Assembly: GCA_918797485.1 (NCBI GenBank)
Contig: CAKKNE010000006.1
Coordinates: 248,001 to 312,000 of the forward strand
From: Pelagomonas calceolata
Lineage: Eukaryota; Sar; Pelagophyceae; Pelagomonadales; Pelagomonadaceae
Direction: 5' to 3'
Length of the DNA stretch: 64,000 bases
Part shown: in pieces, positions 48,694-60,900 of the stretch
Layout: each line of letters begins with the position of its first letter
Numbering within the stretch: position 1 is the first letter of the stretch
Notes under the pieces: generated by a model
Databases searched by the model: none
What the model saw: the letters and a program-made list of their open reading frames with translations, nothing else
What the model was told of the DNA's origin: nothing
Translations under genes and position numbers: made by a program

Positions 48694-48724
48694 GAGCTAG
48701 GTAGTGTATCAGACACACTAGCTC
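48694..48724. promoter_or_regulatory. Long variant of the GCTAG palindrome (copy 13)
   Basis: GAGCTAG...TAGTGTATC...ACACACTAGCTC, a 31-bp dyad followed by a T-run, 191 bp before the giant-gene ATG in the gap 48561-48914. The nested TAGTGT/ACACTA arms match the other copies. Confidence 0.6.
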
Positions 48725-48914
48725 TTTTTTTTTGGTTTGCGGGGCGCGCATCGCAATCTGAAGCCAGCTCGCCGTGAGCGGTGCTGCCCGGAACAGCGAT
48801 TGTTCTAAAAACTATGAGTTCTGCCCAGGGGCAGCGCTCCCAAAAGCCCTCGACCTGAGCGAGGCAGCCACCAGTGAGTGAGTGCTTGCCCAGCCCTGGA
48901 AGGGCAGCTAGCTC

Positions 48915-51900
48915 ATGGACGGCTACGACTCGCCGCGGGTCCAGTACGCCAGCCCCCGGCGCCAGTTGTCGAGGAGCGGCAAGAAGAACACCATCGCCCG
49001 GGACTTGGATACGCGGACGCCGCGCTACTCGCCTCCGCCGCCTTCCACACCACCGCCCGCGTCGCCCGCCCGACGCTCACCATCACCGGAAGCGCCGTCC
49101 TACACAAGAAGAAGACCGTCGCCGCCGCCCTTCGGCTCGCCGGACACATTACGAAGCCAATACACGGTGCGGACGGGCGGTAGTGCGGCCGCGTGGGAAC
49201 GGGCTTTACATCGACGAGTGGCGGCTCTCGAACACCAGTTGAAGGCAGAAGTCGCGGCCAACGACGAACTTAGGAGGCGCGCCGCGGGCGACAATGTCGG
49301 TGATGATGATAGATCATTAGCAGCAGCCCAGGCCGCGTGGCGGAGGGAACGAAGGGTCTTGGAGAGACAGCTCCACGCGGCTCGAGCGGCGGCCGCCGAC
49401 GCCGTCTCGCGCAAACCCCATCCTACAGTAATGGAGGACGACGATTCCGTCGACCCCGCCGCGCTCGTCGGCCGGGCCGCGGATGCGCTGGACCGAGCGT
49501 CGTCGCTGCCGTCGCCCGTCCCCAAGCTCCGACGCAAGTTGAAAGCGTGGGCCCTGCGGTCGGCCTTCTCCGTGGCGTCTCGCGTACCTTATAGAGCGGT
49601 CGCGCGGCGGTTTGCCTTCTGGCGCGGCGCTGCTACGGTGCCTCCATTATTGGAGGGAGACGACCGCACGTTACGGGTTGTGGCAAGGGTCATGCGGCGC
49701 GTTTTGAAAGATTGGCTCCACGATAGTATGGAGGCGGCGTTCTGCGACTGGGTCGCTGTTGTGAATCGATCGCAAGGTGCCGATTGGGTGACGCGCGTCT
49801 TCTCGACTCACTTCACGCGACGAGGCTTTAGGAGGTGGCTCCGCGCCGCCGAGGCCTCCGTGCAGTCACGGCGCCTCGCCGAACTGACGAACGCGAGCGA
49901 CGTTTCTGGAAAGCGCCAGGCCCACGAGCTCGCGAAGTACGAAAAGGAGCTGCGCGAGGCCCGCGCTCGTCACGCCCTCGAATTGGAGAAGGCCGAGGCG
50001 CGACGAGCGGAAGCCGTCGAGGAATGTGCCGCGCAATTCAGGCAGCGCAACGCCGAGCAGCTCGAGGAGGCCGAGGACCGCTACCAGAGGTTAATTGACG
50101 AGGCCTGGCAGGCGACCGAGCGGTCGCGGGCGCAGGGCGTCGAGAGCGTCGGCGCGGTGACGCGGCACTTTGCCAATGCGGCTCTAGGCCGCTGCTTCGC
50201 CCAGAAGCCTCAACGATGCCGACTGGTCTTCTTCCGGCGCTGGGCCCACAACACGCGCTGCGACGCGCGGTGGAACGTCGCCACGAGGCGCCTGCGCCGG
50301 ACCATAGGAAGGTGGTCCTCGCGCCAAAAGTCGCAAGCGTGGCAGACGTGGGTCGACGTCGTCGAGGACGAACGGCGCCGGGTCGAGCGCGAACGCGACT
50401 CGGCGCGACGGCTCCGGTCGACCGTCGGACGCTGGTGTGAGCGCTTTTTAGCAAGAGCCTGGCGTGCGTGGATTGAGGTAGTGGAGTACGAAACTCTACT
50501 CGCTGCGAACGAGGCCGCCTCCGCGCGACGCCTCCGTAGCTGTATTCAACATTGGAGCCTGCGGAAGACGGCGAAAGCCTGGCGCGCCTGGACGGAAGCT
50601 GTTGAGGAATCAGCGCGGGGCGACCGTCGTTTGGCGCTGTCGGCGCGCGACCTGCGGCTCTGCGTGAAACGCTGGGTCTGTCGCGAAAGGGCGGCGGCGT
50701 TCCGGACCTGGCGCCGGTTCCTGGACATACAGAGACGCCTCGAGCGATGTTTGAAACGGTGCCTGAACCGCCACCTGGCGATGGGTCTGTCCAAGTGGAC
50801 GAGCCACTGCCACTTCACGAAGCGCACGCGGGAGCGCCAGGCCATGGCGTTTCGGACGCTGGAGCGCTGCGTCGGGCGGCTGTTGCATGGGCACCAGGCC
50901 GAGGCCTTCGACACGTGGCTCGCAGCCGCGGAGGCGCTGAGCGCCGCGGACGCCCTCCAGGAGCAGTCGACGTTCTCGCTCGAGAAATGTTTAAGGAAGT
51001 GGCTGCAACGCTTGACGTCGAGAGCCTTCCGCACGTGGACGGCCGAGTCGCAGCGCATTCTACACCGGAAGCGCGCCATGCTGCGGGCTTCCCGAAGATG
51101 CGTGCTGCTATGGGTCCGGGGGGAAGTTGCCAAGGCGTTCCGCCGCTGGTCCGGGCGCGCCTCGCGGCTCATGATCTGCGCGGACGCTTCCATGCGGATC
51201 GAGCGCATCATGATGCGGGCGCTGCGGCGTCTGGTCGCGACGGCGCGGGCGCGCGCCTTCGCCGCATTTCGGGAGGTAGCTTCGAAAAGCCGAGCCCTCG
51301 ACCACCTTGCCACAACAAGGCGCCTCGCCCTCGAGAAGTGTCTGAGGCGGTGGACGAAACGATCGTTAGCAAGGGGCCTCGAGACGTGGTCCACGACGAC
51401 GACCTTCTTCCACAACCTGCGGAGGTGCGTCCTCCGTATCCTAAGGAGACGGCTCGCCACCTCATTCGTCACCTGGTCGGGCGAGAGCTTTCATTTAAGA
51501 AGACGCGAGACAATGTTGAGAGACGCGGCGAAGGGTCTAAGACGGTGCTTGACGCTCTGGCTCCGCCGGAAGCGCGCGCGCGCGTATCGGAAGTGGAGCG
51601 GCCGCTGCTCTCTTATCAGATTAAGGAGCGACGCCATGAAACGCTTGGACCGCGTGAGACGAAGGTGTTTGCAAAGGATACGCCATGCGACTTTATTAAG
51701 AGCGTTGAACACGTGGGTCCATGGGAGGGACGTCTACCGCTTCCTGGAAGGCCATTCCATCAAAGCAACCTCTGCCCTACGAAGGGTACTCAAGAGATGG
51801 CTCCACCGCGAGAAGGCGAAAGCATTAGAGGCCTGGTTTAGGACCGTATCCTTCATCCGAGGCATGGAGCGCGTCGTCGCGCGGATTGTACATCGGCTAG

Positions 51901-54900
51901 TGGCGAAGGCGTGGGTCACGTGGACCGGGGACGTAAGTGCGGGCTTACATCGGAGGGCCTTGCATTTACGAGGGGCCTTGGATTGCCAGAGGTGCGTCCA
52001 GCTGTGGCTCCAACGGAAGCGGGCGCGCGCGTTCCGCAAATGGTCTGGGCGCATACTTGTATTAAGAGGAACGAGCGCCGCGATCCGCCACTTGACACGG
52101 GTGCGGCGGCGCGTTCTCTATAGGATGCAATCTGCAGATCTGAGCCGGGCCTTCTGGACCTGGTACGACTTGTATTGTGAACGACGGGCCCTCGACCTGA
52201 AAGGTGATGAACGAGCGTTAACGTTACTCAGGGTCCTGGGGCGGTGGCCGCGACGGGCCCAATCGAAGGCCTGGCGGAGCTGGGAACTACGAATACGATT
52301 GCTAAGGCAGACGGAGCGATGTGTGAGACGGTGGCGGAACAAGCGCCACGCGAGGGCAATGAGGGCCTGGACGGAACATGTATGGGAGCGTAAATCTCGT
52401 AGAGACGCCCTGGACGGCGCCGCTCGGACCATGGGCGTCTGCGTTGCGGCGTGGTCGCGCAAGAAGGTCTACGGAGCGTTCCGCGCCTGGTCCCGGCGGC
52501 GCGTCCATCTGACAAGCTTAACTGACGCGGCTCGACGGCTCCACCGTCTTAAATCACAATCCTTGCGACGCTTGCGGTTCCTTCATGTTGGAAGGGGCTT
52601 CACGACCTGGTATCGCTTCACCCATTCCATGCGCATGCTTGACAGTGTCCATTCGACGCACCGCCACATGCTGTCGAGGATCGTGAAGAAGTGGGTGCTC
52701 CGGACGCAAAGTGTTGCCTGGAGGACGTGGTCGCGACGCGTCGTGTTGCTGCGTTTACTCGCCAAATCAGTAATGAGGCTCGTGAGGCGGGAGGCGTCGC
52801 GAGGGCTGATGAAATGGATTGCCGTCCTCAAGAGAGATAAAAGGGCGAAGGCGGCTCTACGACGTGTGCTCACGATGTGGACGAAGCGGCGCTTCACGCG
52901 CGCGTTCCGGACGTGGGCCGGCCGCTTGTTTTTGTTCAGAGATCGGCGCCAAGCCGCGAAGCGTCTACAAAGGATCAAGGCCTCGGTCATCCACCAAATC
53001 CAGCTACGTAAATTAGCACGCGCTCTAAGGACGTGGCGCGCCTACGGCTCGTCGTGTAGGGCGCTGGATCGGAAGCTGACCCGCAACGTCTTCACATTGA
53101 AGAAAGTACTCAGGCGATGGCTCAACCAGACGAAGGCCGTAGGCTTCAAAACCTGGCACAAAAATTCTATATGGAAGCGCGACTTCCGGCGATGCGTCAT
53201 GAGGATGCTGCGGTTCCACCTCTCGCAAGGCTTTGCTGTTTGGGCCGAAGGGTCCTTCGAAATCGGTGTGCGAGGCGACGCCGCCCGACGTTTACGGAGG
53301 AAGATGTTTATCGTTGCCAAGCGCATCATGCACAACAAGTTGCATCAAGCATTTGTGTCCTGGCTTTTGGTCCTCGACGAGGCGAGAGATGAAGAAGCTC
53401 GTAAAGTCGAGGCGTCTTCACAGATGCGCCGCTGCGTCGAGAGGTGGCTCACGCGAGGACTGCGGGACGCCTTCGACAGTTGGGCCGACGCCGTCGTGTT
53501 GAGGAACGACTTTGAAAAGTGTGTGAGGCGGATGCTTTCCCGGCAATTGTCAGCGGCATTCACGACGTGGTCCGGTATTAGTTTCCTGCACAAGTTGGGT
53601 AGAGCGGATAGACGAGGCGCTGCTCATACTATAAAACGGACGTTGACACTGTGGCACTCTAGGAAGAAGTTTTCTGCCTTCCGCAAGTGGTCCGGCCGGG
53701 CCTCGTTCCTGTCGAGGCGCTCTAGAGCTCTCCAACGGACCTTACTGATAAAGCGGAAGACCTTCCACCGCTTCCGGAACCAATTGTGCGCCAAGGGCTT
53801 TCGGACGTGGGTCGAGCACGGCCTGAGACGACTTGTATGGAAACGCTCTCTGATTAAGCAGCAACAAACCGCGAAAAGAGTGCTGAGGCGGTGGCTCAAG
53901 CGGCACAAGTCGAGGGCCTTCCAGACCTGGATCATGCGCGTCATTTTCTTGCGGTGTCTGCGGCGGTGCCTGCTGCGGTTATTGCGACGGCGGTTGGCCG
54001 TAGGATTTACTACTTGGTCCGGGCGCTCCTTTAAGTTACGAGATGCACGACGACGGTTCCAGCGTCGAGTCTTTGGCGTGAGAAGGTGTGTGAGACGGCT
54101 GATGCACCGAGAATTGATGATGGGACTATCGACGTGGTCTAAATTTGTCGCACAATGCAAGGAAAAAGATATTTTTGAGAACTTCAAGGAGATCCAGGAT
54201 TTGAGGCAGCACCGCCAGCGCCTCGCGACCTTCTCGAAGTGCGTCAAGGCGTGGCAGAGGCGGGACCGCGGTCGTGCCTTTCGGACGTGGGCTACTACTA
54301 CTATGTTCCTGCGGAATCTGGGACGGTGCGTATCGAGGATGTGTCATAGGCAACTCGCTGCGGCTTTTGGGAAGTGGAGCGGCCGCAGCTTTGCACTGTC
54401 AAAAAGACGCAATCTTCACGAGGACGCGTCGAAGCGACTAACACGCAATTTGCAGCGGTGGCTGCGCTGGCGGCGGAACCGCGCGTTCCTCAAGTGGACC
54501 GCGATCGTCGGTGCCGCCAACCTCTCACATAGGGTTCTGATAACGGCGACGCGCGTCCTAAGGAGGTGGCTCCTGCGGCAGGCTTCAATAGCCTTCCGCA
54601 CCTGGCACTCCCTGACAATGATGGAGACGCAGTCGAAGCAGTTCGAGGCGCTGTGGGATTCGAATATGGGCCGTACTAGGAGTAGCGTCGTGCGGCGCCT
54701 GACGCGGAGCTTAGCAAGATGGTCAAAACAACGGAAATCCATGGCCTTCAACGCCTGGGCGCGTAGTGCGTTCGGCGACTACCACGGCGACCTGTTAAAG
54801 TGGTCCGGTGCGGCTCTGTGTCGACGGGCGCTGGAACGGCGGCATCGAGGCATCGTCCACTCGAAGCTTCTGAGGTGGCGCCGGGCGACGTTCCTGGTGA

Positions 54901-57900
54901 GAAACGCCGAGAAGCATCGAGCGGTCCTCGCGGACGCTGAAATGAGACGCCGCCACTCTGAGAGTGAACGCAAGGCCCACGCCGCCGCTCGCTTGCATCG
55001 GTTCCTGCGGTCAAAACGCTACGGGTGCTTAAGGTTGGGCTTCGACGCCTTCGAAGGGCACACCCATAGCCTGATCGAGGCCCAGGCCCATCTCACAAAG
55101 GTGCGATCCGAGAGCTTGAAGCGATGCTATTTGAGATGGAGCCGCGGTACGCGACGCGAGGCCTTCCGCATCTTGCAGGGACGGCATGCGACGCTCGGGA
55201 AGAGGCAGAGCGCGTGCCGGCGCTTCCGGAGAACGTTGGGTCGCTTCGAGGCGTTCTCTGTTTCCACGGCCTTCCAGCAATGGGCGAGAACCATCAGAGG
55301 CGACGCGCGGGCCGAAGTTATATTAAGAAGGTGCCTCGGGCGCCTCGCGAACCGGGCCGTGGGTCGCGCCTGCGCGGCCTGGTGGCGCGTCGTGTTTGCG
55401 TCGAGGCGGCGCGAGGAGCTCCTCGAGCGGGCCTCGTCATTGTTGTGGCGCGGCGGCGTGACCGCTGCTATCATAAGGTGGCGCCGGTCCGTGAACCTGC
55501 GGACGCGCCTGACGCGGCGGGAGGCGACGCAGCGCGCTGCTTTACGTTTAGTAGCAAGAGGTCTCGAGGGCCGCCTCTCCACTCAAGCTTCGGCTCTGAA
55601 GCGCCACGCGCTGAACGCGTGGTGGTCTCAAATCGCCAAGCGCGGCTTCGTGGAGCAGCGCCTCCGCACCATCGCCACCCGCGTGGGGGCCGCGCGGACG
55701 CGGACCGCCTTCGGGACGTGGCGCTCTCACAGTCTTGCAACGGAGAAGCTGGCCTTCTCCCAGAATCACGCCGCGCATGCGATCAAGCGCGTTCTAGGGC
55801 GGTGGACGAAGCGGCTGCAAGCGCAAGCCTTCGAGGTGCTCGCGCGCCGCGCCGCGACGGCTAGGTTCTTGATTCGTATATTGATGAAGATGCTGCGTCT
55901 CAAGGTAGCGTCGGCCTTCGCGTCGTGGATTGGCGACGTGGCCTTGCTGAAGAGTCGCAAGAACGCCCACAAGGCGAGCGTCTTGCGGTTACGAAGGGTC
56001 GCGAGACGCATGGCGCGGTGCCTGAGCTACTGGCTGAAGCGTATCCAACTAAGAGCATTCCGGACGTGGGTCGACCTGTTGTCGAGGGAGGTTTCGAAAC
56101 TTTATGCCACGAAACACGTCGGGTTCATCGTGACGCGGTGGCGTCTGAGGCAGGTCTCAAGAGCTTTAAGAGCGTGGCGCTACACGACCGGTCTCACATT
56201 ACAGTCGGAGCACTTTGAATTGTTGTGGCGCGGTTCGTTGGGGCGAGGCCAGGACGCGGCCGCGAGACAACTGCAGCGGTGTCTCACGAGGTGGTTCGGC
56301 AAGAAGCGAACCCTGGGCTTCCGGGCCTGGGTGTCTTATGTGGGCGACGCCGCGTGCCGCCAGAATAGTGCTTCGTTATGTCTCCGCATCTGTAAGAAGG
56401 TCGCGGCGCGCGCGTCCCGACGGCGGTTATTGCTGTGGAAGCGCGCCTCGTTTTTAGCGAGGAATGCGGAAAAGCACCGGGCGGTGCTCGATGACGCCGC
56501 GTTGCGGCGGCGCCACGCGGTTTCGGAGCGGAAGGGCCACGCCGTTGCTCGCTTATCGAGGTACCTCCGGAGCACGATGAATGGCAGGGTGCGGCGCGCC
56601 TGGACTGATTTGAAAATAAATGCGGAGCGGGGCCGGTCTCTCTTGCAACAGGACGCCTTCCTCGCGCACCAGCGCAGGCATGCGCTCCGAAGATGCGTTT
56701 CATATTTGAGGAGCGGTGCGAAAGCTATGGCATTCCGAGCCTGGTTAGTCAACGCCGATCTATTGAGGACGAAGACGGTGACACTACGACGCGTTTTGGG
56801 GAGGTGGACGAAGCGCGTCCAATACGAGGCCTTTGAAGTGTTGGCAAGGCGCGTCGCCACCGCGCGGTTCCTGAGCCGGGTCCTGCAGAAGATGCTGCGC
56901 CTCAAGGCATTGACGGCGTTCACGACCTGGACCACTCATATACAAAGGCGCCTCACTTCCCATAGATCGTTGCTCTCGCGCGCCCGGGCGTTGCGCCGGT
57001 GCGCCAAGCTCGTCAAGGGAGGGCGGTTATCACTCTACTTCCGGGCCTGGGCCTTGAATATAAGAAGACGCAGCCGCGCGGAGGCCGCCTGTCGCCGGAT
57101 ACAGCGCGCCACGACGCGCTACGAGCGCGCTACACGATTGCGATACGTGCGAAGGTGGCTTCAGCGCGTGCGAGATGATAAGAGGGCTTCCATTATCTTG
57201 AGGAAGTGCCTCGGCCGCTTCGCGCATCGGGCCGTGGGCCGAGCGGCGGCAAAATGGTGGGGGGATATCATCATTGAAAGAAGACGGGAAGACCTCCTAA
57301 CGCGGGCCACCGAACTCTTGTGGCGCGGGTCGGCGACAAGTGCCATCTTGAGGTGGAAGTGCACGGTGCAGATTATCGGAAGGTCGAGCGCTGCGTTCCA
57401 AAAGTTACGAAGGCGGCGGGGCGTGGCTTTAAGGTTGCTGAAGCGGGGCCTTGTCGGACGTACGACCAGGGACGCCGGAAATCGATTGCGGCGCGCGTGG
57501 TTCAGATGGCGGGGCCGAACTAGGTTACTGAACGCCCTAGCAAGGAGGCTCTCCCGATTGGCGACGGCCGAGGCGCGCTACCGACTGAGGCAAGCCGTTC
57601 GGGACTGGGATCGGTTCGCCCAGGCCAAAATTCTGATCGAGTTAGATGATCACGGTCTGAACGCTGTTAGGTTTGAGGAGGCTAGGGCGAATGCGTTGCG
57701 CTTAAAACGCCAGCGGTCGACGGTGCGCCACGTCGCGAACGCGCTGCTGCGGCCGGCGCTGGCCCGCGGCTTCCGAGCCTTCCGCGGCCACATGATGCGC
57801 ATGCGGCGCCTCGCGAAGGTCTGCCAGCGGGCGCACATGCACGCGCGCTGTACCGTACAGAAGGCGTTCTTCACGATGAAGGCCCAGCGCACGAGAGGAG

Positions 57901-60900
57901 ACGCGTTGTCCATTGTCCAAGCCTCGGGCCGGTGGGTCCGCGAGGCCGGCGCCCGAGCCATGCGGGTCTGGTTACGAAGGCGGGCGCGCACGTTCGTGCT
58001 GTGGGCCTGGCGCATTTGGATGCTTAATATCAACGAGCAGCGTCTTGAAAACCAGCGGCGCCTGACGTCCAACTTAAATCTGGTCCAAGGGGCGTCGCGC
58101 CTGGAACGGACGCTGAAACGGTGGCGCTTCGCTACATTAGCGACGGGTCTCCAAACCTGGCTTGACCGCGCGGCTCTACTAAGGCACCGCCACGACCGCA
58201 ACACGGCCACGGCGACGGCCCAGATCTTCCGCTCTTTACATAGGAAGTGGACGCAGAACGCGCACCGGAGACTCGCGGCGTGGCGCCGCGCCGCGTTCCT
58301 GCTGCGCAACGCCGAGAAGCACCGTTTAGTATTAGACGAGGCGGAGGCGCGCCGCGCCTTCGCCACGACGAAGCGCAAGGCGCACGCCGTGACGCGCCTG
58401 GCGACCTGGGTGAGGCGGTGGCACGACGGTAAAAGGGCAAGGGCGTTTGTGCGGTGGTGCCGCTTTGTGTTGAACCACGAAGCATCTTGTTTGAGAGGAG
58501 GCCTGCGCGCGGACTGTTTAAAACGCTGTCTGCAACGAGGAATCAATCGTTGGGCCCTCCACGACACGTCAAGAGCGTTCCGGGCCTGGAAATCTTATAG
58601 GGACGCCTTTAACAACGACGCGCTGCGATACGGAGCCCAGACGGCTAAGTTCAAGCGCCTGCTCGCCAAGCACGCGCGCCGCACGACATCATACATACTT
58701 CGGGCGTGGTCCCAAAAGGCGCGCGCCGAGGCCCGGGCCGAGCGCATTTTGAAAAGGTGCCTCGGCCGCGCCGCGCACCGGTCGCTCGGCGCGGCCTGCT
58801 CGAGCTGGTACGACTTTTTGCGCTTCCAGGAGATCACAGAAACACGTGCGGCCAAGCTCGCGCGCTGCGCGCGGCGCCTCCGGCAGCCGCAGCAGTTCCG
58901 CGCATTCAACAGATGGCGCCGCGTCCTCGCGCTGTCCACGCAACGTTCAAATGCAGCCGCGCGCCTCGAGCGCCTGGAGCGGCGCATTGTGCGGCGATTG
59001 GTGAATGCGCGGCTAGGGGCAGCTATGGACGTCTGGTGCGCCCAGCGGCATAAAGTGTCGAGGGCCGAGCGGGCGCGGCGCCGTTCAGTTGAGGCGCTGC
59101 GCAAGGTGCTCACGCGGTACGCGTCCCGTGATAAACGAGCGGCCTTCCGCCTGTTTGTGGACGTGACGCGGCTTCATCAGACGCAGAGCCGCGCGGCCCG
59201 GCAGTTGGTGCGTGTTTTCAACCGAGCGCTCCGGAAACAGAGGGCCGCCCACCTCGTTACGGGGATGCGCCATTGGCGCGCGTACGTCGTCGAGGCGCGC
59301 GCGGCGGACCACCGCCGCGATCTACGCCTCCTCGACCTGAGGAAGTGCGTGGCGCGGTTCGGTCGACGGTCCCTCGCCTTTGCTTTTTTGAGGTGGGAAT
59401 CATGTATAGAGGCCCAGTATCGATTGCGGCGCCTGCTGTCGAACTGCGTGCTCCACAAGCGCAAGGCGGCGTTCCGAGCCTGGGCGGAAGGCGTGATCGA
59501 GCGCCGCGACACGTCGGAGGCGGTGCGCCACCTCTGGCATATTCACCACCGCATCTTTGTGAAGTGGTCTTTACGGAGACAGTCGTGCGGGTTCGTGGCG
59601 TGGCGCGACGTCGTAAGGACGCAATCGAATCGAACCCGCGCCCTCGCGCGCGTCGCCCGGCGCTTTTCTTCCTACCGGCGCGCGCTCGCGTTCCGCACGT
59701 GGCTGCGCCTGGCGGCGCGCTCGCGGCGCCGGGCCGAGCGACTTAAGCGGCGGAGCGACTCGAATGATTCATTAAGAGCTCGGTCGCTCCAGCTGCTGCG
59801 GAAGGTTTTAGTCAGGTACTCGCGGAGCGCCGCGCGGCTCTACTTTGTGAGCTGGGCCGCGCGCGTCGACGCCCGGTCGCGAGCGGCCAAGCTGCTCACG
59901 AAGTGCGCTAGACGGTTAGCGCATTTGGCCGTCGGCAAGGCGTGTTATGCGTGGTACGATTTGATAGTCGAGGATCGAAATCAGAGGGAGGCCCTGGACG
60001 CTATGTGTAGATGTCTGAAGCGGTTCCAGCACGCGCGGCTCTGGGCCGCGTATCGCAAATGGATGCTGGGGGCCCACATTGCGCAAAGGCGCTTGCACGA
60101 AGCGAAGCGGATCTATCTCATCAGGCGCAAGGCCCTGCGGCGCTTCCGTTCAATGGCCAAGGCTCGAGCCTTCACGACGTGGCGCGTCATGTCAGAGAGG
60201 TGTAGACGCATGGCGAACAAGTCGTTGGTATTGTCCATCAAGCTCAAAGTACCTATAGATAGGTGGACGCACCGGAAATTGTACAGAGCCTTCGGGACCT
60301 GGCTCGAGCTTATGATGGGCCTCCGCAATATGACGAGGGTCCTCAAGCGCCTCGGGAAGCATCACCTCGCGATGTCCTTTGATGCTTGGAGCGGCCACCA
60401 CTTTACAATGGCCCGGAAGCGCGACGCCGCGGCGCGGATCCGACGTATTGAAAGGCGCTGCGTTTTGAGGTTACAGGCGCGCCAGGCTTCGCGAGCGTTG
60501 CGGACCTGGGTTGCTTACGTCAAAGCCTGCCGCCTGCTCGAAAGGCGCTTGCTGCGCGTCGAGCGCATCCTCGCGAAGACAATCAAAAGGTGGGTCTGTC
60601 GCGTCAAGAGCGCCGCCTTCAACAAATGGAGGGACGGTTTGGTCTTTTTGAAGCATTTAGAAAGACTTTTACTAAGATTCGTCAAGCGGCATTTGTTCGT
60701 GGCGTTCCAGACGTGGTCCGGACGTTTACTCATCATCGACCGGCGACGAGCCGCCGCGAAGCGGCTGCACCGCTGCCAGCGGCGGGTGCTGAGGCACTTT
60801 TATAGTGTAGCGGTGTGGATGGCGCTCCAGAACTGGAAGCAGCTCTGCTGGGAACTGAGGGCTCAAGATGGAAGGACGGCGAGTGGGCTCGGGATCATGG

